A stretch of DNA of 64,000 nucleotides, taken from Dipteris shenzhenensis. Its lineage: Eukaryota > Polypodiophyta > Polypodiopsida > Gleicheniales. The stretch lies in the NCBI GenBank assembly GCA_047967505.1, contig CM106540.1. One strand, written 5' to 3'. Position numbers and translations under genes: made by a program. Below the pieces are notes generated by a model that was not told the DNA's origin, searched no databases, and saw only the letters and a program-made list of their open reading frames with translations. Of the stretch, positions 32,594 through 43,345 are shown in pieces (positions within the stretch are counted from its first letter, which is position 1; each line of letters starts with the position of its first letter).

Positions 32594-33267
32594 GACACTT
32601 CCTAGGTGAGGTCACATAAGATCATAAAAAATCTAGACTAAGACTTAGTCTACTCGGATAAGGGTTCACTTGCACAAGTACTCTTCACACCCACAAAACT
32701 CTAGGACCCTCACACATAGGCTTCAATATCCAACACCCCGCTTCGAAGCTAGAGTGAGAAGGACTAGGAAGATATGGACCCAGAGCCAATACCTACTTGA
32801 CCTTTACACCTATACACTGGTCCATCTTAAAGACACAATTGGGGGTGAAGACCACCATAACACCCCCATGTGGACAAACCCCCTTTGTTCTAGGGAGGGT
32901 ATAGAAAATCTCGTGAAGCTTTTAAAGGACAAGACACACATACAATCATTTTTGGGGGACAACCCAAGGCAGACAGCCATTATTGACACATACAAAAAAC
33001 ATTCATTTTATGCTAATGCAAGGGCAGAAGACCCATTACTGACACGTCACAGTAAAACTAGAAAGCCCAAAAGTCAGAGCTATCTCCCCGATGGAAAGAT
33101 CTACCATGGCACTGAGAGCATTGCATGGTGGGTTGTCAGCTTTTGGGTCGGACCCTACCTTCAAAGATTCACTTCTTCTTTTTCAAGTCGTCTGAAGCAT
33201 CAATTGGCCATATGGCCAGGTTTCTTACAGTAGGTACAGTTGGCCACTTGTTAATTGTTGATTTTGT
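32594..33267 (-). pseudogene. Copia gag fragment (zinc knuckle) and unclassified flank
   Basis: On the minus strand at about 33165-33240 a copia-type knuckle CTYCKKPGHMAN, a stop codon, then CFRRLEKE can be read: C-x2-C-x4-H-x4-C with a nonsense codon before the last cysteine. The rest of the stretch has no recognised domain. A 187-codon plus-strand ORF (32670-33233) overlaps it and is probably a chance antisense frame. Confidence 0.6.
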
Positions 33268-33456
33268 TAGAGTATGGCATCTCATTGTGAGAGAGGGCTT
33301 CTATGTGGGTGTGACTGCTCGGAGAGGATAGTTTAGGTAGGCCTGGATAGGCTAGGTTAAGCAAGTGTTAGGGCTAGGTTGGGTGCCCAAACTAAGCCCC
33401 AACCAAGGCAAGTCAACCGACTTGCATGGTGGGGGTGAACCCCACCCTAAACGGAT
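33268..33456 (+). repeat. LTR fragment, same family as 10976-11363/18108-18182
   Basis: Begins TGTTAGAGTATGGCATCTC and continues ggcctggataggctaggtta, matching the reconstructed order of the LTR that Gypsy-1 split. Truncated at 33456 by the next LTR. Confidence 0.75.
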
Positions 33457-34075
33457 GTAGCGGGAGATAGACTGACTCACCCTCTCTCCTGCTCAACACT
33501 AACTGAACTGCAAGAATGATGCCCTCAATACACAAGTGATGATGTGGATGTGAGTGAGAGAATCAAAGGGGGAGAATATAGCGGGCCTCCAAAAAGGAAT
33601 ATATAACTGAATGAATGAATGCCCAAAGGGATGAATACAACTGTATGAAGGGATAGAACCCTCACTACAAAACTATGAATGAATGGAACTATAGAGAGGA
33701 GGTGAATCCTCACTGGACGATCCTTTCCAAGGCTATCCTGCTGGTCTGCTGCTGCTGAACTGAGCCATTGAAAGCCCAAGTAGATGGATGAAGAATGAGG
33801 GCCAAGGGGCTGCCTTTTATAGGCCCCCTTGGGCCCTGAAAATGGCCGACTGCTGCTGCTACTGCACCGACTGGAGGACTACCCACCGACCCATGCATAG
33901 TCACCAACCTTCTGACGTGGCGGGCAGAGCTGATTACTGACGTCAGCGCGATGTCATCGTTGCCACGTGGGGGCCTGTGCCTGCTCTTGTGCTCCTACAC
34001 CGGGCTGTACAGCAGCCCACATGGCTGCTGTGCTTAGCAGTCAACCAACATGGCCACGAGCTGTGGATGCCCGTG
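33457..34075 (-). repeat. 3' LTR of minus-strand gypsy, with ACGT-rich U3
   Basis: About 620 bp; the start (TATCACGGGCATCCACAGC) at 34075 follows a purine-rich tract, and it ends CTCCCGCTACA at 33457. TATA box (CTATAAAAGGCA on the minus strand) at 33811-33822. Upstream, within 58 bases, lie TGACGTGGC (33913-33921), TGACGTCA (33938-33945) and CCACGTGG (33963-33970), classical plant bZIP/bHLH binding cores. Confidence 0.8.
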
Positions 34076-35165
34076 ATATCGCCTTCTACTGAAACTCAAA
34101 CTAGGGTAGGGATACCTTGTACACTGCAAGGAGGTCTGGATAATCTGTGAAAAATCCTCTTCCACCCATGGTGCTTCGTAGGAGCTGATTGGCCTCGTAC
34201 ACCTTCTCGGATGTCCTGGTGAGAAGGGACTTGAATTTCTTGCCGGAAGCTGCTTCATAGGGAGTCCGATCCACATTGAAAGAATTGGTGTCGTTCAAGA
34301 TCCCTTGAATTTGGGCTAAATATTGCTCCCAGCGGGACTGAGCATCTGCAACATAGCACTTAGCTCTCCATCTGATTGCAGATGAAAACTTCTGGAGAAA
34401 CTGAGTTTGGTACCAAAGCTGTCGAACAAGGCTCTCCAAAAATGACTGGTGAATTTGGAATCCCTATCAAATACAATGATACAGGGCATGCCACACTTGG
34501 GGATCCCACCATTTGAGAAGAAGATGAGTTGTGTCATGTGCGTCGATGGTACCCTTGACACTTGCATGGTATAAGCATGCCAAATTTGCTAAACATGTCC
34601 AGAATGGTCAAAGCGCATGGTGTTCCTGGTACCAATAGCTGGTGGAAGGTCCGGAAGAAAATCCATGCTAATCTGCTCAGAAGGCTGATTGAGAATCTCA
34701 AGGGACTAGAGTAATCCTGGTAGCTTCCTGCGGGATACCCTAGTGCCTACACTGCCCTGTGTCCGCCTACTAGAGAATCGTGCATATCATAGAGGATGGT
34801 AGCACGGTATGGGGGCAACACACAAAGGCGTCCTTTGACAACCACTTGTCATGTATAGCATAGTCGCTTGGTCGTGCGTCCAGCATGGCTTTGTACCAAT
34901 GTGTCTAGAAATCTGGATCCATATGGTACTAGTTGTGCACCTCTGCTAGAGAGGACTCCTGTACTATGGATGTAGAGGTATCTACTAAGAGCGTCTGCTA
35001 CAACATTCTCTGATCATGGCTGATACTCGAACATGCCGTCAAACTGCTGAAAAGTCTAGCTCCATCTAGTCTGGCGATCTAACCACTGAGCGGCCCACTG
35101 AGCGGCAGACATGGTCTGAAGCCACCGCAAGGCTTGATGATCTGTGCAGATTGTGAAATCCTAAC
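34076..35165 (-). pseudogene. Ty3/gypsy RNase H-integrase remnant
   Basis: Minus-strand, reading from right to left: RNase H end TDHQALRWLQTM near 35130, NVVADALSR near 35000, an integrase zinc-finger region, the integrase core with FDRDSKFTSHFWRALFDSFG near 34440-34500 (second catalytic aspartate), a GELSA-like remnant where the catalytic glutamate should be, and the C-terminal CYVADAQSRWEQYL...RTPYEAASGKKF near 34260-34360. A chromodomain-like end APWVEEDF lies near 34160. Frames shift repeatedly. Closely related to 36903-39247, which runs in the opposite direction. Confidence 0.85.
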
Positions 35166-35639
35166 AATATTTTAAAAAATCCATAATTACCAGGCATCTG
35201 CATGGAGGTAAAAAGGATAAGGACAGAGCAAGAGACAAGGCAGAGAGGCTTACAGAAAACACTTCCTTCAAGCTCCTTCAGACTGGCCTTCACACACACC
35301 ACCTCTCATATCTAAAAACACCCTTTGTTGTACTCCCAAACAGCCTGTACCTTCTTATTCTCCTTTTCGAACAGCTCTAAATGCCACCCAAAATCCTTTG
35401 TAGCTTGTTGGTTCCAAGCCCACTCCACAGCACACGTCTTCTTAGCCAACCTTTGGCTCTGATATCATTGTGAGAAGTGCAGCAAAATGAACAGGCCCTT
35501 TTGCTGAACGCTATGCTAAGATACGAAGCTCAAAAGCTCAAACAAAAAAACTCAAATATAAGCTCAAATTTGCTGATTTCTAAGACTCAGAAACCGAAAC
35601 CTGCCACTGTGGTAGCCCTCCGATGTGCTATAAAGATAT
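35166..35639 (-). other. Leader and LTR edge of the minus-strand gypsy
   Basis: A primer-site-like TGATATCAGAGCC occurs on the minus strand at about 35457-35469, so the sequence to its right is likely an LTR edge and that to its left a leader. It joins RNase H sequence after only about 300 bases, which means gag, protease and RT are deleted. Confidence 0.5.
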
Positions 35640-36255
35640 CCCGGATCTGCATCTGTCGCATTGTGGAGGAGGACATGGTCTCCTCAATCACTGGATCCGA
35701 TGTGCTATGTCAAGGGTGATGTCTCATCTTTGGCGATCTCCTCTGAGGAGAGCTGAGATAGTTTGTACCTCGATTGGGTGTGCTCTGGTTCCACTCCGTG
35801 TCAGTCTATGTGTCCCTTGCTCAATGGCACCGTGTCTGCTCTCTCCCCCGATCCATACTATCCTCATATCAGCTATCTCCTCCTCCACTCCACTATGCCC
35901 TGGAGCTGACTCAAATTCATAGAAGTCCGTGACTTGCCTCTGTGCTCGGTCTGCCTCAGTATCTTGTGGAGTGATCATATCCTGCTGCTCTCTGATTTGT
36001 CGTAGTAGGATCTCTCTGTGTCGTCACATCTCCATCAGGTATAGCCCAATACAGACCTGGTACTGGAACTGGATCAGTCGCGAGTGGACCAAAGCCATGT
36101 CCCTCCTGGAAGAGGCAGTGGTATTGTCCCTGGATCTCATAATAGGCTAGGCAGGTGCATAGAAAATGCTCCTCTATCTCGACCTCCCCCATCGTGCCAA
36201 TCTGCAAGTCCGCTACTCTCTGGGTATACTTGTAGCTCTCCTCAGAAGAGATCGC

Positions 36256-36258
<3 letters not shown>
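35640..36258 (-). pseudogene. LINE 3' fragment related to the LINE at 1-3590
   Basis: Minus-strand reading GTMGEVEIEEHFLC, YYEIQGQYHCLF and FGPLA aligns with the C-terminal tail of the first LINE (GEVESEEHFICRC, YYELRGRFHCLF, FGPLS). The first cysteine pair of the tail is lost here. The fragment starts directly at a (CT)n tract at its 5' end. Only the last part of the element remains. Confidence 0.75.

Positions 36259-36296
<38 letters not shown>
36259..36296. repeat. (GA)n microsatellite
   Basis: About 19 GA units between an LTR and the LINE fragment. Confidence 0.95.
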
Positions 36297-36299
<3 letters not shown>

Positions 36300-36896
36300 T
36301 ACTCACAAGACTGAATTGGAAAGCAGAGAAAATAAGAGAGACTTGAGAAAACTCCTCCACTGTTCGGGGAGAGCCTCTACTCCAAGGTGCATGGGTTGCT
36401 CAACTGTGAGATGACAAGAACGAGGGAGAGGGGCCCTATTTATATAGGGTCCCCCCTCCCCTAGAAACCAGTTGGAGAGGGGGGAACTGACCGACCAGGT
36501 GGCCAATCCACAGTTCTACCTGACCTGCTGATTGGAGCAAATGACCAGGGTCAGGGGCCTGGTTGACCCCCCAACCAAGGCGCCATCAAGGCGACCTAGT
36601 GGCAGCCATAGAAAGGGCCTGGGGGCGGGCAAACCAGCCCTGCACCCCTTTGGTATGATCCACGGCAGTCCTAGCAGTAACATGGCCTAGTACGGACATG
36701 GGGGCAGGTGAGAACAGCCATGCACCCCTCATACTCCCGTCCATACAGTCGTGGACTAAGCAGCTCCCACAACTATACACTCTACCTCTCCTAGGCAGGC
36801 AAACCCACAAGCAAGGCCCTCACTGAACCTCTCATGGGCGGGTAGACCCACAACCAAGGCCCGCACTCTATGATACTGGAGATGGCACCTCTAACA
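36300..36896 (-). repeat. LTR, minus strand
   Basis: Starts TGTTAGAGGTGCCATCTCC at 36896. TATA box (CTATATAAATAG on the minus strand) at 36436-36447 within a GGGCCC-rich context. Contains a ~40-base tandem duplication near its start (two gggccttg-ttgtgggt units, 36795-36875). The end resembles U5 of the LTR at 21263-22111, including an adjoining CT tract. Confidence 0.7.
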
Positions 36897-36902
36897 AAGT
36901 CA

Positions 36903-39247
36903 TGAGCTGGGTATCCCGAAGATGACCTTTCGCATAGAGAAAGCCCAATAAGAGTTCGTGGAGATGCCCTTTGGACTCACGGGGGTGCTCACGACATTCA
37001 ATTGCATGATGCTACAAGTTTTCAAACCTTTGATCGCTAAAATGTATTTGTCTTTTTCGATGGCATTCTCATTTTTTCCAAGGATCCAGCACAACATGTG
37101 AACCATGCTCAACAGTTCCTTCAGCACTTGAAGGACAACCAGCTGCACATCAATGCCAAGAAGAGCAGCTTTTTCTTGGACGAGGTACATTATTCAGGGT
37201 ACATCATCACTTCGAAAGTGTTCGCTTGGATCCAACCATAGCGAAAGACACTGTGGAGTGGGAGGTGCATACAACAGCTCAGATGATCCGCGTGTTCAGG
37301 GGCATTTGCCAGGCTTACAACAGCTCAAGTGGTCAACATGTTCATGGGTATTTGCCAGGCTTACAAGAAGCACATCAAAGACTTGGCAAAGATTGCGGTA
37401 CCCATCACCAATCTTTTACACAGAGTGAAGGTCAAGAAGCAGCCCATTACCTTTACTCCAGCAGCCTTCGCTCAGTTGAAGGAAGCAGTCACTACAACTC
37501 CATGCCTTGCATTGGCACAGTGGGATCAGCCCTTTGATGTTCAGACCAACGCCAGTGACTATGCCATAGGAGCAGTTCTGGAGGAGAATTGCTATCTAGT
37601 TGAATTTGAGTAAGCTGATTCCAGCCAAGACCAGGTACTCAGTTTATGGTAAAGATCTATGTGCAATGATCCATGCCTTAAAAACATGGAAACATTTTCT
37701 ATATGGACAGGATTTCACTGTTCATACAAATCATCAAGAATCTAGGTGGCTTTGGACTATGCCAGCCGCTCAGTGATCCAAATGCCAAAATTGATAGAGG
37801 TGGACTTTTCAGTAGTCCAGTGGCGGAATGATTGAGTACAGCCCAAGTTAGAGAATGTCGTGGCTGATGCTCTTAGTAGAGGGAGAATGGTCACCTCCAT
37901 CTCTGTAGTCTTCTCTTGCAAAGATCCGCAGTCAGTACCATACCAATAAAAAATTTCAAAGGGCACCTTTGTGTTCTACCCCAATTCCGTGCTACCATAC
38001 TCCATGATATGCACAGTTGGCAGACACTGAGGGGTTGCATGCACTCTTGAGAAGGTCGAGCGCAAATTTTTTTGGCCACATTTACGCAGTTATGTCCACC
38101 AATATGTCTCATTGCTAGATATGCCAACAGGTATAAAGGTATCCCACGGAAAGTTAACAAGACTACTTCAGCCCCTTGAGCTTGCGGATAAGCCTTTTGA
38201 GCATATTAGCATGGATTTTCTACCACCCATCCATTTGTTCCAGGAACACCATGTGCCTGACCATTGTGGGCAGGTTTAGCAAATTTATCATGCTTATTCC
38301 ATGCAAGGGTATCATTGATGCACAGGATACAGCTCGACTTTTCCTCAAATGGTGGTATCCGATGCATATTATTGTATCAGACAGGAATTCCAAATTCACA
38401 AGTCAGTTTTGGAGAGCCCTATTCGGCGACTTTGGTACAACGCTTCACTTCTCCAGCAGTTTCCATCCGCAGTCACAGTCAGAAGTCTATAACCAGCTTT
38501 CATCCGACATTCTGAAGTGCTATGTTGCAGATGCACAGTCACGATAGGAGCAATATCTACCATTGGTTCAGGGGATCTTGAATGACACCCATTCCTCCAA
38601 TGTGGGTAGGACTTGCTATGAAGCAGCCTTCGGAAGAAGTTCAAGTCCCTTCTCACCAAGACATCCAAAAAGGTGTAGAAGGCTGATCACATCACAGAGA
38701 CTAATGAGCAGATCATGGAGTCCGTGAGAGACTGCATTGCCAAAGCACAGGAGGCCTACCAGACGCAAGCCAACAAGCATCAGGTTACAAGGAAGGGCAT
38801 TGGGTTTATCTCTAGATCATGAAGAAGCACCTTAAGGAGATTGGGAAGAAGTGCCCAAAGCTCTCACATCGAAGCTTTGGCCCCATCCCGATAATAAAAG
38901 TTATCAATGATGTGGCCATAAAGTTGCAATTAGCTTCAACATGGACCATGCGTCCAATTTTTAATGTGTCGTGGCTCAAGCCACATGTGGGTCCAGCACT
39001 AACAGCCGTTCTGGATGTGGAACAGCCTGAGATTCTTGATGAGGCAGAGGTGGTTGAACCCGAGCAAATTTTGCTTCATCAGTTCAAGAAAGGGATAGGC
39101 TCAGCGCTTGTATGCAGTTAAGTTCAAGGACACAGGCTCCCACGAAGCACCATGGGTTGAAGAGGATTTTTTTGCAGATTATTCCAACCTCGCTAGGTGT
39201 ACAAGGAGGCCTTTCTTATACCTGGTTTGAGTTTCAGCAAAAGGGGA
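36903..39247 (+). pseudogene. Ty3/gypsy pol remnant (RT to chromodomain-like end)
   Basis: Plus-strand pol starting in mid-RT. FVEMPFGLTGVLTTFN near 36960, a damaged catalytic strand near 37045, QFLQHLKDNQLHINAKKS-like sequence near 37130, RNase H DVQTNASDYAIGAVLE near 37545, integrase FIMLIPCKGIIDAQDTARLF near 38285, SDRNSKFTSQFWRALFGDFG near 38380, CYVADAQSR near 38520, then VSWLKPHVGP near 38970 and a chromodomain-like APWVEEDFF near 39145. Many frame changes and stops. A 46-base tandem duplication at 37271-37362 itself breaks the frame. Closest relative in the window is 34076-35165. Confidence 0.87.
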
Positions 39248-39700
39248 TGTCACAGACATCCACAGCCCGTGGCAATGCTGGATTGCCATGTCAGCAGGCC
39301 ATGCAGGCAGCCACATCAGCAACCCCAATAGGCAGCCACATCAGCAAGCCCTGTAGAGCAGCCACGTTCATAGCATCAGCAGCCCTGCAGCGCAAAGCCA
39401 CGTCAGAACAGGCACCGTAGACGGCCACATCAGTCACCACATGGCAAACTGCCAAGTGGCAGTCAGTGGTTGGCCAGACCCGACCAGCCTGGTCAGGCAG
39501 ATCTGGCCCTGGGTCGGTCAGAAAGCTGCCTTGGGTCCATCAGTTTAAGGCCCAAGGGGCTGACAATTATCACACTACAATGTGGCACCACAAAAAATTG
39601 CCATGTGTCATCACATTCTACCACATGGCACTTTTTGCATAGTTACCCCCTGTTTCGCCATCCTGCATCCGCCGTCAACCCTTTCTGAGTCACCGTGAAC
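39248..39700 (+). repeat. 3' LTR of the plus-strand gypsy remnant, right end unclear
   Basis: TGTCACAGACATCCACAGC follows a purine tract (gcaaaagggga). U3 contains at least five GCCACrTCAGCA-like repeats (39290-39440) and GACCAGCCTGGTC/GGTCGGTCAG motifs (39480-39530). I could not fix the right boundary or a TATA box. Confidence 0.6.
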
Positions 39701-42700
39701 CAAAAGGGGAGGATGGAGTGTAAGAAGAGTATAGCAGAGCGGGACCGTGGGTGCAGGTGACCTGTGCAGGAGGGGGAGAGGCAAGATAAGTGGAGGGGAT
39801 GGTGAATGTCCAGATGGAGAGAGATCGAAGATGATAACATCATTTTCAAGCTCAAGGAGTATGATTACTCCCTCCAGCTTCCATCAAGATGAATGGAGAA
39901 GGCACTGCACTGCTTTCAGCTGAGGAAGAGCAGCAGTTTAACAAGCTAATCACTCATTGGACAAACTTAGCCACTCTACTAATGCTTCATCAACCTCCTG
40001 GTCACCCACCGTGCTTTGCAAGCTGAACAACAAGCATCAATGGAATGCAGCCAGTAGGAAGAACTAGGAGCACTCGACAGGGCCCTGCAATCTGACTGCC
40101 CACCATATGTACGAGGAACAACACTAAAGATACAGCAGGCAAAGGACTGGAGAGCCTGTTCACTCTCAGCAATGTGTGAACAACGCAAGGCTTTGATTAG
40201 TCAAGGGCTTGTATCTCAAGGTGCAAAAGAGAGCAGGAGAGATTTAGCGATCAGAGCCCCGATTAGACTACCGAACAGCCCCGCCCACCGAATTTCTACT
40301 CCCAGCAGTCGCCTTAAAATAGCCATTGCCTAACCTAGCGATTGCCAAAAACAGTTAGATATATATATACCTTTGTAAGACTAGAATATACCAATCGTAT
40401 GAATTCAGATTTTTGTCCAGAATACAAAACCAGTTTCCTTCTCACGTGAACATTCGCCAAACACCTAACTTACTTTTGCATGCCCACAAGTACCACGCTA
40501 AATAATTGAAAGCTAATGCTGCATGGAAAAGGACACATGCACGTCTCATGCAAAAGAAAGGTTACAAACGAACTGAAAATTACATGCACACTCACTTTCT
40601 TGTATGCATAACTTTCTAACCATGCAGACACTAGACACTAGTGCATGTCACAAAAAGTAACTTGAGCTTTTGCATGCACAGCCAAAAGCATGCACGCAAG
40701 ATCCAGAAAAACTGCTGCATTGGCGAACTTCACCCACAGGCTTCTGCATAGAAGCATATCACCTGTCTAGAGTCTAAACAGGCTTAAATGCAACAAAGGT
40801 TGCTATGCCTTCTACCCAGGCTGTCATACAATCACCTTGGACCGCCACACAAGCCTCAGAGTGCAATCCAGCCTGCAAAGCAGGTCATACATCCAGTATC
40901 CAAATCAGCTGTCAAACGCTGGTTGATTGCTCACCATACAGTCGCTTGCTAACATGCACACACATGTATTAAATGGTACCGAAAGATTTGAACATAGGCA
41001 TTCAATCCAGAAGCCTACCACTGCTGCATCTAACGAGAATCTCAGCCCATTTGTGCTGGCAAACACTACATGTACCATCGTTGCAACCTATTCATTTAGA
41101 AGATGGTCAAGGCTGCCACAGACAGTAACTTCCTGTTTGCAAATGTCCCAGTCCAATCAGGCTGACTAATATGTCTATGTCAACCCCGTCAGGGCCATCA
41201 CTCTTCCTGTAGTAGAGTTCTCTACCAAGATGGCACTGAAGTCCCTCACAGAACAGATTTTCAATACCACTATTCTTAGCTCATTCACTCCATAGCTGGA
41301 TCAAACAGCACACAGCAGCAATCTGTTGAATCACCACCTGTTACAGCCAATCCAGGCTGAGAAATCAGCCAATACGGCTCCAAATCGAACTGCTCAGGCT
41401 GACAAATCAGCCCAGACAGCCTTCAGTGCAAATGACCGCTTGCTCTAGATAATGAATCAGCCACAAGCAGCATCGACGTACAAAAACTGCAGAACCCTCA
41501 GTTCTGAGCTGCTTCACATGCATATGATTGTCCACAGACAGCGTAGTCATTGTCTTGACCGTGTCCAATTCACTATATGTGAACTTGTTCACGAATTACT
41601 TCGCAAATAGGCTTCTTTCCAAAGAAGGCCAAACCAAAATTATCTATGGAGAGGCAAGCTGAATCCAAGAGTTCTTTGTAAGAGGAAGATTTGTGCATGC
41701 ATGCATCAACCCCACATCCTCTACCAAGCCTCAAGATTTTGCTTCCCCTGGGAGAAGAATTCTCAACAAGGTGAGCACCAAAACATGTAGTCGGGTCCTA
41801 ATGCAAACGAAGGTAAGCGCCCAAATTCTGGCGATAGAGTGGCTCTAATACCCATTGAAACAAGCACCCAAGGGGAGGGTTAGGTAGGCCCAAGCCAAGT
41901 ATAGTCTAGGCCCCTAGGCGTAGTCTAGGTTCTACTTTGATGCCTACAAAGTATAAAGGATCACCCTCCAAGCCTAAGGTTAGCCAAGAGGTGCCGCATC
42001 ATGGCCACAATCCCCATGTCTCAGCCACAAGAGTCCACCAGTCCAAATGTTAGGCTAGACCAAGGGTGTCCTTACCCTAAGGGCACTTGTACACTAGCCA
42101 TACTAACTAATCTTCTTAAAGGGTCCATTGCTTGGACCTTGAAATGATGACGAGGTCCAACGACTTGTACATACATGCTTGACAATGAGATAGTTGCTTT
42201 TTCTTTTGTGTCTAAGGTGGCAATATAAAGACCCCACAAGGTTGATGGAAGGTGCAGGTATAAGGAGGGAAGAGGTCGAAGCTAGTGTGGGCTTGGGCGC
42301 CTGCACGTGAACCGGTTTGCCCATTGGAACACATTAAAGTGCTTGGAATGCTAGATTTGTCTCCTTTATGCACTTCTGCATAATTCTAAAGCGAACCTAG
42401 CTGAATGCCCAGCATCTCACAACCACGGCTCTCCATTTGAGCTCATTATCTCCGCTTGAGCTCATCGATTTGCACGTTTTCCTTTTTGTCAAGAAAATAT
42501 GTTGTGGGTCCCTATCGCAATCGATTACCCTACAATTTCATAACAACCATCTATTCCACAATAGACTCGGCGTAAGCATGTCCAATCTTGCTTTGGGGCT
42601 TCCCCTTACACTCAGCAAGCTTGCACTATTTACAAATTTCGTAAAACTAGAGAAGGCTGTCTACTTACCTCCACACTTCCGTGGAATTTTCTCCCCTTTC

Positions 42701-42860
42701 GTGAGAGTACAAATCCTCCACCCTATGAGTTGGTTCTCTACGGTTCTTGTTGGCAAAGTTGAAGTAGGAAGGGGAAGGTAAGATTGGCTCACTTTAAACC
42801 CAGTGGTTTAGTATAATCGAGACGAGTAGGGGTTTATAACTAGATCCAGCTAGGCAGCTT
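39701..42860. other. Low-copy non-coding stretch
   Basis: No supported gene. A short open frame near 39890-40010 (MNGEGTALLSAEEEQQF) might be a gag start but is not convincing. A reversed primer-site-like motif (ggctctaataccc, 41851-41863) hints at another decayed LTR element. Otherwise nothing recognised. Confidence 0.4.
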
Positions 42861-42884
42861 AATTGAGAAAGAAGATTGCATTAT

Positions 42885-43345
42885 GTTCTTTGAGAATGTG
42901 ATTTTGAAATTGAATATTGAAAATGAGAGTAGATGCTGTACTATATAATTGGAAAGCATTTTGCACTCCGCACTTACTAGCCACACATTTGTGTGAGGAC
43001 CCTCTCCAAAAAGAATCAGACCCCTTCCTTGGGTTTATAGCACACATATGTTCTTTGCGAAAGTAAGTTTGAGACTGAATATTGCAAATGAGAGTAGATA
43101 TTGTGTTAGATAATTTTGCACTTTGCACATAGCACGTTGCACTTAGCACATAACCACACATTTGTGTGGAGGGAGAGTTGGCACACTTCCTACCCAAAAA
43201 TTAGGAGACCAAGGAACGTGCCCTTCCTTGGGTTCATAGCACATTGCATTCAACAAATAGTAATTTGCATTCAGAGTATATGCATAGCACATAGGAATTT
43301 GCATTTGCATTTAGGAATGTGCCCTTCCTTTAGTTTATAGCACTT
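42885..43345. repeat. Imperfect ~160-bp tandem repeats
   Basis: Two diverged units (about 42885-43010 and 43047-43180) share gttctttg, tgaatattg, aaatgagagtagat and acacatttgtgtg blocks. Three copies of a cccttcctt(t)ggttyatagcac segment (about 43023, 43218, 43320) continue the pattern. Non-coding. Confidence 0.7.

Noticed and set aside
32670-33233. 187-codon plus-strand ORF
   Set aside because: Overlaps a minus-strand copia zinc-knuckle remnant and has no recognisable domain; most likely chance.
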